40,440 nt of DNA. It comes from a virus. The position numbers and the translations under genes were made by a program. Position 1 is the stretch's first letter. The number at the start of each line of letters is the position of its first letter. Below the pieces are notes generated by a model, which saw only the letters and a program-made list of their open reading frames with translations, ran no database searches and was not told where the DNA came from. The stretch is taken from the IMG/VR virus record IMGVR_UViG_3300042516_005598, positions 1-40,440 of that record; one strand, written 5' to 3'. This document shows, piece after piece, positions 25,148 to 33,806 of the stretch.

Positions 25148-27112
25148 ATGAAAAAACTATTTGTATTTCTTTTATTGGCTTTCGTAGGACACAGTCAATA
25201 TTGCCCTTCATTAGGACCTGATCAAATATTACCTTGTGGTGTAGGATCAACTACACTAACAGCAAACTTAAGCCAATGTGGTACAGGCACAAACCCTAAT
25301 CAAACAACAAATTACAGTACCTCTCCTATAGCATATTCAAACCAAACTAATACAGGAACTCAGTTATTTATGACTGATGATTCTCAGCAAGGTCCATTTA
25401 ATATAGGGTTTACTTTTTGTTTCTTTGGACAAACTTACACTCAATTTTATGTAGGTTCTAATGGTTGGATTTCTTTTTCACCTGGTCAACCTACTACATT
25501 TACAACCCAAACTATTCCTACTGCTAATCCTTTAGTACCTAGAAATTGTATTATGGGCCCTTGGCAAGATTGGCACCCTGGTATTGGAGGACAAATTAGA
25601 TATCAAACAAGTGGAGTTGCACCTTGTAGAAAATTAACAGTAAGTTGGACAAATATGCCTATGTTTAGTTGTACAGGCAATCAAGGTACATTTCATATTG
25701 TAATATATGAATCTTCCAATTATATTGATAGTTATATTCAAAACAAACCAGCTTGTTTACAATGGCAAGGCGGAACAGCAACACAAGGAATCCATAATGC
25801 TGCTGGTACTATAGGAATTGCTGTACCTGGTAGAAATTCAACTGCTTGGACTGCAACAAACGATGCATATAGATGGACACCAACAGGTCCTGTAGTTGTA
25901 CCTACTTTAACATGGTATCAAGTAGGTAATCCTGTTGCAATTGGTACCGGACCAACAATTAACGTTACTCCTAATGGTCCAACTCAATATACTTGCCAAT
26001 TAACCTATCCAACTTGTAATGCTGGTTGGTCTGTTTGTAATGGAGGAGCTAGTTTAGGACCTGATACAGTATTAGTTGTGCCTGGTCCTCCAATTCCATC
26101 AACAGGTCCAATCAATGGTATTGATACTATTTGCTATTTAAGCTCATATGAAATGTATGATGTACCCGCAGTAGCTAATTATAATTATCTTTGGAGCAGT
26201 GTTGCCCCTATTACTTCAGGACAAGGAACTAATATTATTACAGTAGACTTTAGTTCATTCCCTGGAGGATTTATTCCTGGTGCTATTCAAGTAACCCCAG
26301 AAGCAAATGGATGTACTGGGTTACCTGTAACTATTGATTTATTTATTTTAAATATTTTACCTACAATTGATCCTATAGGACCATTTTGTGAATATGACGG
26401 ATCTGTTACTTTAAACGCGATTCCTGTTGGGGGGATTTTAAGTGGTGTAGGTGTTGTTGGTAATGATTTTTATCCTTCAAACGCAGTAGGAACTAATATT
26501 ATCAATTATGAATATACTTTAAGTGGATGTTTATTTGATACAACTACTACTGTAATAGTATATCCTCAACCAACACTTGATTCAATTACCCCATATAATC
26601 CATTCTATGAACTTTGTGAAGGTGATTCAATTGTAACCACATTTACAGCTTTATATAACCTACCAGGATACAATGAATGGACATTTATGAGTTCTACTTA
26701 CCAACAAGATGATATTTCTATTTCATTTGAAACCCCAGGAATGTTCCCTTTATCAGTAGTTCATTATTCAAATGGATGTGCTTCCCCAATTCAAGAAACA
26801 GTAATTACAGTAGCACGTTGCCCTGAATTATTATTTTATGTTCCAAATTCATTTACACCTGATGGAAATGAACATAACAATACTTTTCAACCAGTATTTA
26901 CAAATGGGTTTGATCCATATGATTTTCATTTAGTAATATTTAATCGTTGGGGAGAATTAATATATGAATCATATAATTCTGCAGAATATTGGGATGGAAC
27001 ATATAATAATACTCCTTGTCCTGCAGGATCATACACATATAAAATTCAATTTGGTTTTAAAGAAACAGATGATGACCAAGTTATAAGTGGAAATGTTAAT
27101 CTTATTCGATAG
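25148..27112 (+). CDS. Secreted protein with type IX secretion (type B) sorting domain
   Basis: A 654-aa exported protein. MKKLFVFLLLAFVGHSQ is a signal peptide (positive start, hydrophobic core, cleavage near 16-17). Residues ~60-230 contain FNIGFTFCFFGQTYTQFYVG, CIMGPWQDWHPGIGGQIRYQ and RKLTVSW, a module found in Bacteroidota surface proteins. Ig/PKD-like segments follow (~240-555), rich in Cys. Residues ~563-654 are a gliding-motility-associated C-terminal domain (CHU_C, TIGR04131): YVPNSFTPDGNEHNNTF, IFNRWGELIYES, YWDGTYNNTPCPAGSYTYKI, ending GNVNLIR. This domain directs secretion and surface attachment through the host type IX system. It lies between tube and tail-assembly genes in its own unit; composition is like its neighbours. 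Role inferred: modifying the host surface, blocking rival phages, or a virion adhesin. Confidence 0.85.
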   Translation: MKKLFVFLLLAFVGHSQYCPSLGPDQILPCGVGSTTLTANLSQCGTGTNPNQTTNYSTSPIAYSNQTNTGTQLFMTDDSQQGPFNIGFTFCFFGQTYTQFYVGSNGWISFSPGQPTTFTTQTIPTANPLVPRNCIMGPWQDWHPGIGGQIRYQTSGVAPCRKLTVSWTNMPMFSCTGNQGTFHIVIYESSNYIDSYIQNKPACLQWQGGTATQGIHNAAGTIGIAVPGRNSTAWTATNDAYRWTPTGPVVVPTLTWYQVGNPVAIGTGPTINVTPNGPTQYTCQLTYPTCNAGWSVCNGGASLGPDTVLVVPGPPIPSTGPINGIDTICYLSSYEMYDVPAVANYNYLWSSVAPITSGQGTNIITVDFSSFPGGFIPGAIQVTPEANGCTGLPVTIDLFILNILPTIDPIGPFCEYDGSVTLNAIPVGGILSGVGVVGNDFYPSNAVGTNIINYEYTLSGCLFDTTTTVIVYPQPTLDSITPYNPFYELCEGDSIVTTFTALYNLPGYNEWTFMSSTYQQDDISISFETPGMFPLSVVHYSNGCASPIQETVITVARCPELLFYVPNSFTPDGNEHNNTFQPVFTNGFDPYDFHLVIFNRWGELIYESYNSAEYWDGTYNNTPCPAGSYTYKIQFGFKETDDDQVISGNVNLIR

Positions 27113-27116
27113 GCCA

Positions 27117-27126
27117 ATATTTATAA
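27117..27126 (+). promoter_or_regulatory. Late motif ATATTTATAA
   Basis: Exact copy only 4 nt before the ATG at 27131. Confidence 0.45.
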
Positions 27127-27130
27127 CCAT

Positions 27131-27502
27131 ATGAAACTAGATAGTTTACGTACATTAGTTAAAGAGGAGCTTAGTAAGCGACTAAATGAGGAATACCAAG
27201 ACAAGTTTAAAATGGTAGGTATGCTTATTACCAACATTAAGAAACGCCCTCAAAAAGAAATCTTCTCAGATATTCGTTCCATTCCCGGTGTTACAGTAGC
27301 ATCTGTAAAAGAACCTATGGAATATAGTGAGCAAGATACAGAAAAATTCCAATCTATAATGACTGTTAAAGTAGATGGCCATCCATGGATTGCAAAAGGT
27401 GGATTTGACCGTACAAAAATGGAAGATATCCGCAAAGCTATATTGAAAGTAGAAGGAGTATTATCATTCAACGTGAATTCTGATAATATTTCTGCTCTTT
27501 AA
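27131..27502 (+). CDS. Unknown tail-region protein (123 aa)
   Basis: A 123-aa protein. An N-terminal charged helix (LRTLVKEELSKRLNEEYQDK) is followed by MVGMLITNIKKRPQKEIFSD, IRSIPGVTVASVKEP, SIMTVKVDGHPW and MEDIRKAILKVEGVLSFNV. The strand-helix-strand-strand-helix-strand order suggests a ferredoxin-like (ACT-like) fold. No function is known to me. It heads the tail assembly genes, behind a late motif. Confidence 0.65.
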   Translation: MKLDSLRTLVKEELSKRLNEEYQDKFKMVGMLITNIKKRPQKEIFSDIRSIPGVTVASVKEPMEYSEQDTEKFQSIMTVKVDGHPWIAKGGFDRTKMEDIRKAILKVEGVLSFNVNSDNISAL

Positions 27503-27503
27503 T

Positions 27504-27513
27504 ATATTTATAT
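27504..27513 (+). promoter_or_regulatory. Late motif variant ATATTTATAT
   Basis: Near copy just after the preceding stop and 31 nt before the ATG at 27545. Confidence 0.35.
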
Positions 27514-27544
27514 AAAGACAATTAAGTTATAACAAATAAAAATT

Positions 27545-28273
27545 ATGAGTGAATTTAAATTACCAACTGAAATAGTTGAATTACCTTCTAAAGGTTTACT
27601 TTATCCTGAAGGATCTGAATTAGCATCCGGTAAAATAGAAATGAAATATATGACTGCTAAGGAAGAAGATATCCTTACAAACCAATCATATATTAAAAAC
27701 GGTACAGTACTAGACAAACTTCTTAAATCATTGATTGTATCGAAAATTAATTTTGATGACCTATTAATTGGTGATAAAAATGCAATTATGGTTGCAGCCC
27801 GTATTTTAGGATATGGTTCAGAATATTCTTTTGAATATAATGGTGAACCTCAAGTTGTTGATTTGTCAACTTTAGAAAATAAATTACTTAAAGAAGAATT
27901 ATTTACATCTCGTGTAAATGAATTTACTTTTACTCTCCCAAAATCAAAAAACACAATTACATTTAAACTTTTAACTCATAAAGACGAACAAGATATTTCT
28001 CGTGAATTAGAAGGCTTAAAGAAAATCAATAAAGATTCATCCCCAGAACTTACTACTCGCTTAAAATACATGATTCTCTCAGTTGAAGGTAGTCGTGATA
28101 AAAAAGATATTAGAAATTTTGTGGATAATTATTTACTTGCTCAAGATTCAAGAGCACTCCGTGAATATGTTAAAGAAATCCAACCAGACGTTGACCTAAC
28201 ATTTTTTCCCAGTAATGGGGATGATAGAGTCAGTATCCCAATTGGGGTTAGCTTTTTTTGGCCTGACCTATGA
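27545..28273 (+). CDS. Tail assembly chaperone / hub protein (gp26-like)
   Basis: A 242-aa protein of the T4 gp26 baseplate/tail-assembly family. The family pattern is visible: IVELPSKGLLYPEGSELASG, IEMKYMTAKEEDILTNQSYI, LDKLLKSLIVSKINFDDLLI, GDKNAIMVAARILGYGSEY. A helical middle (HKDEQDISRELEGLKKINK) and a short C-terminus IPIGVSFFWPDL follow; the Cys pair present in some family members is absent. It ends over a run of seven T (28253-28259) and overlaps the next frame by 59 nt, directly before the tape measure: the arrangement of frameshifting tail chaperone pairs (gpG/gpGT) in other tailed phages. Confidence 0.82.
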   Translation: MSEFKLPTEIVELPSKGLLYPEGSELASGKIEMKYMTAKEEDILTNQSYIKNGTVLDKLLKSLIVSKINFDDLLIGDKNAIMVAARILGYGSEYSFEYNGEPQVVDLSTLENKLLKEELFTSRVNEFTFTLPKSKNTITFKLLTHKDEQDISRELEGLKKINKDSSPELTTRLKYMILSVEGSRDKKDIRNFVDNYLLAQDSRALREYVKEIQPDVDLTFFPSNGDDRVSIPIGVSFFWPDL

Positions 28274-28553
28274 TAACATCCCTTTAGCTAGAGCATCTTT
28301 ATTTAAGCAAATCCATCAAATAGTTTTCCACGGTAAAGGTGGATATGACTGGAATACTGTTTATAACATGCCTATATGGCTTCGTCGATTTACATTTAAT
28401 GAGATTCAAAACTATTACCTTGAAGAAAAAGAAGCAGTAACCAATAAAAGTAATAAAGGCACTAAAACAGTAGTTAATTCAGACGGTACTATTAAGTCTC
28501 CTGAACTTTTCCAAAAATCTCAATCTACTAAAAAACCTATTAAGTATGGGTAA
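28215..28553 (+). CDS. Tail chaperone second frame (probable frameshift extension)
   Basis: A 112-aa open frame if started at ATG 28215; the frame is open from 28200. It lies in the +1 frame of the gp26-like gene and overlaps its last 59 nt. The part beyond the overlap (GLTYDNIPLARASLFKQIHQ, YDWNTVYNMPIWLRRFTFNE) is compact and helical, with an MPIWLRRF motif, then a low-complexity Lys-rich tail. It may be made as a fusion through a +1 or -2 slip on the seven-T run (AGC TTT TTT TGG), four codons before the upstream stop, or as a free protein from the internal ATG. It is followed by the tape measure, with which such extensions interact. Confidence 0.65.
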   Translation: MGMIESVSQLGLAFFGLTYDNIPLARASLFKQIHQIVFHGKGGYDWNTVYNMPIWLRRFTFNEIQNYYLEEKEAVTNKSNKGTKTVVNSDGTIKSPELFQKSQSTKKPIKYG

Positions 28554-28568
28554 AAGTGTTGATTTTTA

Positions 28569-28578
28569 ATATTTATAA
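28569..28578 (+). promoter_or_regulatory. Late motif ATATTTATAA
   Basis: Exact copy followed by CAAAA, 12 nt before the tape measure start. Confidence 0.45.
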
Positions 28579-28590
28579 CAAAATATTTAG

Positions 28591-30849
28591 ATGGCTAAAT
28601 CTCAAGGGCAACCGGATAACGAATCTTTTAAAGAACAAAGAGATATCCTTAAAGAAATAAACGCTGAGTTAGGTAAACAAATCAACAGCGTAAGGGATGC
28701 ATCTAAGGCATATACAACTCTAGAAAATGTTGCTCGCCAACTTCAAAATAGTGAAGAGGATATCACTAAATTAAATGAAAAGCAATTAGAATCTTTAAAA
28801 CAACGAACAGCTGAAGCTGTAAGAGAACTTAAGCAATCTGCTGAAAGGATTCAACAAGAAAAAGGGATTAATAACCTTAATAATATCTCTAAAAAGATTA
28901 AAAAAAGCCTTAGTTCTGAAGAAAAAGCAATATTAGCAGCTGCTCAACAAAAATTTGAAACTGAAGAAAAGTTTCTTAATACTGTTGAAAATGAGTTAGA
29001 TGAATATAAAAAAGTAAATAAACAATTAGGTATAATGGGTGGGGCTTTAAAAGGTCTATCCAAAATTCCAATTGTTGGAGATATATTTGATGCTGAACAA
29101 GCATTAGAGTCTGCTAGAGAAAAAACTAAAGAAACCAAAAGCGGAGTCCAAGGTATAGGAGCCGCTTTTAAAAATATAGGCACCCAGATAAAAGAAGGAA
29201 TGCTTAATCCTTCAAACATGGTTTTAGGAGCCATGACTTTTTTAATTGATACTTTTATACAATTAGATAAATCTGCGGGTGAATTTGCTAAGTCACAAAA
29301 TATGACTTATCAAGATGCTTTAAAAGCCAGAGAATCATATAGTTCCATGGCAGCCTCTTCAGGTGATTTATCATTAAATGCTAAAAACCTAATGGAAACC
29401 CAAACAGCTATAGGGGAACAATTAGGTACAAATGCTAAATTGAATGAAGCAGATTTAAAAACATTTACAAAATTAAGAGAACAAGCAGGTTTCACTAACG
29501 AAGAGTTAATGGGTATCCAACAACTTTCTTTAGTAAATGGAAAATCATTAGAACAAAATACAAAAGAAATATTAGGTGGGGCTAAAGCTTTTGCTTCTCG
29601 AAATAAGCTTGTTGTAAATGAAAAACAAGTTTTAAAAGAAGTATCTAAAGCATCGGCTGCATTAAAATTAAGTTTAGGTGGTAGTACAAAAGCTATTGCC
29701 GAATCCGTAGTACAAGCTAAAAAATTCGGTTTAACTTTAGAACAAACCGAAAAAATGTCTCAAAGTTTACTTAATTTTGAAGATTCTATTGAATCTGAAT
29801 TAAGTGCAGAATTAATTACTGGTAAAGATTTAAATCTTGAAAGAGCAAGAGGTTTAGCATTAAATGGAAAAACAGCTGAAGCAGCTGCTGAAATAGCAGC
29901 TCAAGTAGGTTCCTCTGCAGAATTTGGTAAAATGAATGTAATCCAACAAGAAGCTATTGCTAAAGCTATTGGAATGGAACGTAATGAATTAGCTCAATCC
30001 TTAATTGACAAAGAAGCACTTGCTAAAATTGGATTTAAAGATGCTGAAGCTGCTAAGGCAAAATATGAAGAATTAAGAAAAACAATGACTGCTGAAGAAG
30101 CAGCTGCTGCTTTAGGTGATGAAGAATTAGCTAAGCAATACGAACAACAATCTAATGCTGAAAAATTTGCTCAAACTATGGAGCATGTTAAAGAAATATT
30201 TGTTAGTATTGTTGATGGTCCTTTAGGAGCTATTTTAAATGGTTTAAGTGAAATGTTAAAAAGTACTAAAGTAATTTATACTATTACTGGTCTTTTAGCA
30301 GGAGTTTATGCTGGAAAAATGGTAGGAGGTATAGTTCAAACCATAGCAAAAATTGCAGCTATGACTGCAGCTAATACTGCCAACGCAGCTGCTGCAACCG
30401 CTGGTGCTACTGCTATGTCATTTGGTGCTATAATCCCAATAATATTAGCAGGTGTAGGTGCAGTTGCAGGATTGATAGCCTCATTCACAGCAGATGACTT
30501 AATGTCAGCTCCTCCGGGATATGGTAAACGTACTTTAGTAGGCCCTGAAGGAGCAATCCAATTAAATGATAAAGATACAGTAATTGCTGGAACTAATTTA
30601 TTTGGAAACGATGTCAAATCAGAACCCGGTAAACCCACTCAATTTAGTGGAAAAGGAGAATATAAACTAAACGGAGACTCATCAGCAGTCGTAAACGCAA
30701 TCGCTGAGTTACGCCGTGATGTAAACGCTTTAGCTAATCGTCCAATAAATGTAGCGATCGATGGAAAAAAAGTAATTGAAGCAACAACTGGTGCTCAACC
30801 AAATACAACAGGAGATGAAAGTAGAAAAAATAGCTACCAAATTTCTTAA
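28591..30849 (+). CDS. Tape measure protein
   Basis: A 752-aa tail tape measure. The N-terminal ~170 residues are nearly pure charged helix (coiled coil), followed by a hydrophobic segment near 209-225 and a long helical middle rich in Ala, Glu and Lys. Residues ~560-632 are strongly hydrophobic (ITGLLAGVYAGKMVGGIVQT, IIPIILAGVGAVAGLIASF), as expected for the part that enters the host membrane. The C-terminus has GPEGAIQLNDKDTVIAGTNL, frequent in tape measures. At about 0.15 nm per residue the length predicts a tail near 110 nm. Its place right after the chaperone pair supports the call. Confidence 0.85.
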   Translation: MAKSQGQPDNESFKEQRDILKEINAELGKQINSVRDASKAYTTLENVARQLQNSEEDITKLNEKQLESLKQRTAEAVRELKQSAERIQQEKGINNLNNISKKIKKSLSSEEKAILAAAQQKFETEEKFLNTVENELDEYKKVNKQLGIMGGALKGLSKIPIVGDIFDAEQALESAREKTKETKSGVQGIGAAFKNIGTQIKEGMLNPSNMVLGAMTFLIDTFIQLDKSAGEFAKSQNMTYQDALKARESYSSMAASSGDLSLNAKNLMETQTAIGEQLGTNAKLNEADLKTFTKLREQAGFTNEELMGIQQLSLVNGKSLEQNTKEILGGAKAFASRNKLVVNEKQVLKEVSKASAALKLSLGGSTKAIAESVVQAKKFGLTLEQTEKMSQSLLNFEDSIESELSAELITGKDLNLERARGLALNGKTAEAAAEIAAQVGSSAEFGKMNVIQQEAIAKAIGMERNELAQSLIDKEALAKIGFKDAEAAKAKYEELRKTMTAEEAAAALGDEELAKQYEQQSNAEKFAQTMEHVKEIFVSIVDGPLGAILNGLSEMLKSTKVIYTITGLLAGVYAGKMVGGIVQTIAKIAAMTAANTANAAAATAGATAMSFGAIIPIILAGVGAVAGLIASFTADDLMSAPPGYGKRTLVGPEGAIQLNDKDTVIAGTNLFGNDVKSEPGKPTQFSGKGEYKLNGDSSAVVNAIAELRRDVNALANRPINVAIDGKKVIEATTGAQPNTTGDESRKNSYQIS

Positions 30850-30855
30850 CATTTA

Positions 30856-30865
30856 ATATTTATAA
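30856..30865 (+). promoter_or_regulatory. Late motif ATATTTATAA
   Basis: Exact copy followed by TAAAATAA, 14 nt before the ATG at 30880. No further intergenic copy occurs until 38346, so it may drive the whole baseplate operon. Confidence 0.5.
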
Positions 30866-30879
30866 TAAAATAATTAATT

Positions 30880-31152
30880 ATGGGACTATTAGATAAATTA
30901 ACTACTCAAGGATCCAACTTAAGTGCTTATGATGGTACTAATCCACCAGTAAATCCACTTGCAACTCAACAGTCAAAATTACATGCTGATGGAAATGCTC
31001 CTGGATATTCATTAGATGGTGCTAATGCTAACTTAGTAACTACTCAATATAATGGGTATGATGATGGAACTCCAAACCAAATTCCACTTCCTTCACAATT
31101 AGATTTGAACGGCATTGCACCAGTTCAATATTTAGACAATTTACCTCAATAA
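30880..31152 (+). CDS. Small baseplate-region protein (90 aa)
   Basis: A 90-aa protein, MGLLDKLTTQGSNLSAYDGT at the start, Asn-, Gln- and Pro-rich with little predicted helix and a C-terminal QLDLNGIAPVQYLDNLPQ. It shares the MGLLxKL opening with the next, much larger protein. No known domain. It heads the baseplate operon 9 nt before the next gene, so it is likely a minor baseplate or tube-cap component. Confidence 0.65.
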   Translation: MGLLDKLTTQGSNLSAYDGTNPPVNPLATQQSKLHADGNAPGYSLDGANANLVTTQYNGYDDGTPNQIPLPSQLDLNGIAPVQYLDNLPQ

Positions 31153-31161
31153 AAAAATTGA

Positions 31162-33486
31162 ATGGGTCTTTTAATCAAATTAAATAATGGGGATACCCAA
31201 TTTAAATCTCTCAAGTTTGGTAAAGACCGACCTGGAGGGGGGGATAGTAAACAACCATACATTAAAAACCCTATAAAAGAGGATTTTAAAAACCCTGCGT
31301 TTTATAATGATTTTGTAATACGTGGTGGTATTTTAGCTCCAACAGCCGCTGCTGAAGATGTAGCTCGTTTGACTAAATATTTTACCGATATTAGTAATCC
31401 TAGTGGTATATTATTTGCTGCTAAACAAAATATCTTATCTCGTGTAGGAACCAAAACAGAAGCCAATCAACCTACCCCAGCATATTTGGGTGGAGCATTG
31501 AATGAAGGTGTTTACTTACCTACTTCAACATTAGCTCAAGCTTTAGTAGGTTTTGCAGGCACTACATTAAATAAACAAGGTATCGATCCTACAGGTTTAA
31601 TTCCTGGTTTAGCTATTAGAAAATACCAAGAAGCAGTTTATAAAAGGAACGAAAATCAAACAATTGAATCTACAGTTCCAAAATCTGTTCAAAGTAAAGT
31701 TGATAAAATTAATCAAAATATCCTTAAAAAACAGGATCAAATTAATTCTTCAAATGCTAACTCTAATTCCCAATCAACTCCAAACTCTAACCCAGATTCT
31801 CTTTGGTCTAAATTTAAAGAAAATCGCCTTAATATTAGAGTTAATAACCTTGAAGATAGTATAGGGGGTCTACAAGAAGATTTAACTTCAATTATTGGAG
31901 GTAAATTTTCTAATCGTTTACTTAAATTTTGGGATAAATTTGGTCTTAACCGAAGTAACGAAGGTGATCAAATAAACAATAGCTCTGTACTCTTCTCATA
32001 TGGTGGAGGACCAGGAAGTGCATTAGGTTTTTCAAGAACTAAAATTAAATTTGCAACATCTAATGATGGAGTAACTCCATTAAGAACAGGATGGGTCATG
32101 GCTGATCCATATGTTGGTAAATATCTTAATTATTCTCCTGGAAATTCATTAGCATATGGATTAGACCCAATATTTGATGGAAAACAATTATATTCTAGTG
32201 TATATAGACAATACCAAAAATTTAATCCTACTGTAACAGAACAACAATATTTTGGAGTTCCTACGTATTTTTCAACTTATGATGGAAAAGATAGCATTCA
32301 ACCTTGGTTATCTCAATCAGTAAATACTCCACCTTTTGTTACTTGGAATCAATCCCAATTCAATGCCCAATCACCTAATCTGGATTCAACTACCCTTCCA
32401 GATTTTCGTCAAGCATTAGACCCAACAGCAGACCCTCAATATACTTTTTTAAGTTTAGCTCCTAATTATCAAACTGAAAATATTGAAGATAAAAGAAACC
32501 TAGGAAACCCAGGCAGAAAAGCAAACATTTCAAGTTATACTCAAGGTAAAAGAAATATAGTTACAGATCAATCATTAGGTCCTGTAGATAAAGTAAATGC
32601 TTCATACATTTATAAAGCTAATACAAATACAGGCGATCAAGGTTCTCGTTATTATACTGGAAATCCTGAAGGAGGAAATAATCCTTATACTGACATAATT
32701 CCTTTTTATATTGCTATACTAAATAATGACTCTCAAGCTGGAGGAACATATAAAAAATATATGCACTTTAGAGCATTTATTGATTCATTTTCAGACACAT
32801 ATGATGCTGACTGGAAAACTATAGAATATATGGGTCGTGCTGAAAAATTCTACAAATATAATAGTTTTGATAGAAAAATTTCTATGGCCTTTACTATTGT
32901 AGCACAATCTCGAGAAGAGATAACAGCTATGTATGATAAGTTAAACTTCCTTGCCTCCTCACTAGCCCCTGAGTATCTTGATAGTTATACATCAGGTTAT
33001 ATGGCAGGAAATATAGCATATATTACTTTAGGAGACTATCTTCATGAACAACCAGGGATTATCACCTCGTTAACATTTGATGTTCCTGAAGAAGCAACAT
33101 GGGAGATAGGTATAGATGATGAAGGAAATGATCTTCTTGAAGATGATGTAAGAAAAGTTCCTCATATGATTAAAGTATCTGGAATTAATTTTATTCCACT
33201 TCACAAATTTAGACCTGAAAAACAAAACTTTAAAAATGATAAACTAGGTACAGACAGCACTAGATTATTGAATACTGGTAAGCAAAGATATGTTGATCAA
33301 AAACGCCCTATAATAACTAATTATGATAGACAGGCCCAAAATCAATTTATCGAAGAACAAGCAGATGCAGCTTTAAATCAAGCTCCATTAATACCTGTTC
33401 AAAATAATGTTACTACTGACACATTACCTTCATATGAGGAAGAAGCAGCATTACTTGCTTCTGAAAACTTTACTTTTGGATCTTAA
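31162..33486 (+). CDS. Baseplate protein with tail-tube-initiator-like domain
   Basis: A 774-aa protein. The N-terminal ~165 residues are unrecognised; ~170-210 is a Lys/Asn/Gln-rich possible coiled coil. Residues ~508-690 (DIIPFYIAILNND, MHFRAFIDSFSDTYDADWKT, YMGRAEKFYKYNSFDRKISM, EEITAMYDKLNFLASSLAPEY, GDYLHEQPGIITSLTFDVPE) follow the pattern of tube-fold baseplate proteins such as T4 gp54/gp48, which start tube polymerisation. The rest may be a baseplate-specific extension. It begins 9 nt after the 90-aa gene and 2 nt before the gp53-like gene, in an operon of structural proteins. Confidence 0.65.
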   Translation: MGLLIKLNNGDTQFKSLKFGKDRPGGGDSKQPYIKNPIKEDFKNPAFYNDFVIRGGILAPTAAAEDVARLTKYFTDISNPSGILFAAKQNILSRVGTKTEANQPTPAYLGGALNEGVYLPTSTLAQALVGFAGTTLNKQGIDPTGLIPGLAIRKYQEAVYKRNENQTIESTVPKSVQSKVDKINQNILKKQDQINSSNANSNSQSTPNSNPDSLWSKFKENRLNIRVNNLEDSIGGLQEDLTSIIGGKFSNRLLKFWDKFGLNRSNEGDQINNSSVLFSYGGGPGSALGFSRTKIKFATSNDGVTPLRTGWVMADPYVGKYLNYSPGNSLAYGLDPIFDGKQLYSSVYRQYQKFNPTVTEQQYFGVPTYFSTYDGKDSIQPWLSQSVNTPPFVTWNQSQFNAQSPNLDSTTLPDFRQALDPTADPQYTFLSLAPNYQTENIEDKRNLGNPGRKANISSYTQGKRNIVTDQSLGPVDKVNASYIYKANTNTGDQGSRYYTGNPEGGNNPYTDIIPFYIAILNNDSQAGGTYKKYMHFRAFIDSFSDTYDADWKTIEYMGRAEKFYKYNSFDRKISMAFTIVAQSREEITAMYDKLNFLASSLAPEYLDSYTSGYMAGNIAYITLGDYLHEQPGIITSLTFDVPEEATWEIGIDDEGNDLLEDDVRKVPHMIKVSGINFIPLHKFRPEKQNFKNDKLGTDSTRLLNTGKQRYVDQKRPIITNYDRQAQNQFIEEQADAALNQAPLIPVQNNVTTDTLPSYEEEAALLASENFTFGS

Positions 33487-33488
33487 AT

Positions 33489-33803
33489 ATGAACAGATAT
33501 TCTCAAATACCGATAACAAAAACTAAAGAGAACCCTAGTTTAAGATATGCTAATGTAAAATATCCTAACATTCCTTTAGATCCCCAAGATTTATATGTGT
33601 ATACCACTGTTGGAGACCGTTATGATATTATAGCCCAATCATATTACAGTGATTCACGTTTATGGTGGGTTATAAATCGCGCTAATCCCAACCAACCAAA
33701 TGATTCACTTTACCCAACCTCAGGAACTCAAATTCGTATTCCTGCTTCTAATAGAATATCAAGTATATTAGCTCAATATATGGCACTAAATCAATCAATA
33801 TAA
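33489..33803 (+). CDS. Baseplate wedge protein, LysM-like (gp53-like)
   Basis: A 104-aa protein with a LysM-like core: YVYTTVGDRYDIIAQSYYSD, SRLWWVINRANPNQPNDSLY and GTQIRIPASNRI. This is the pattern of short baseplate proteins related to T4 gp53 and to tail protein X, although T4 gp53 itself is longer (196 aa). In the baseplate such proteins sit in the wedge or near the hub. Stop and start spacings on both sides are 2-3 nt, indicating coupled translation. Confidence 0.8.
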   Translation: MNRYSQIPITKTKENPSLRYANVKYPNIPLDPQDLYVYTTVGDRYDIIAQSYYSDSRLWWVINRANPNQPNDSLYPTSGTQIRIPASNRISSILAQYMALNQSI

Positions 33804-33806
33804 GTT

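Noticed and set aside
25141-25148. Host-type -7 element TAGATTTA before the secreted protein gene
   Set aside because: It overlaps the start codon, and the nearest TTG is about 25 nt upstream, outside the usual 19-21 nt spacing.
25148-27112. Host DNA contamination or a recently captured host gene
   Set aside because: Composition and codon choice resemble the flanking phage genes and the junctions are compact with phage-type signals; chimerism cannot be fully excluded from one window.
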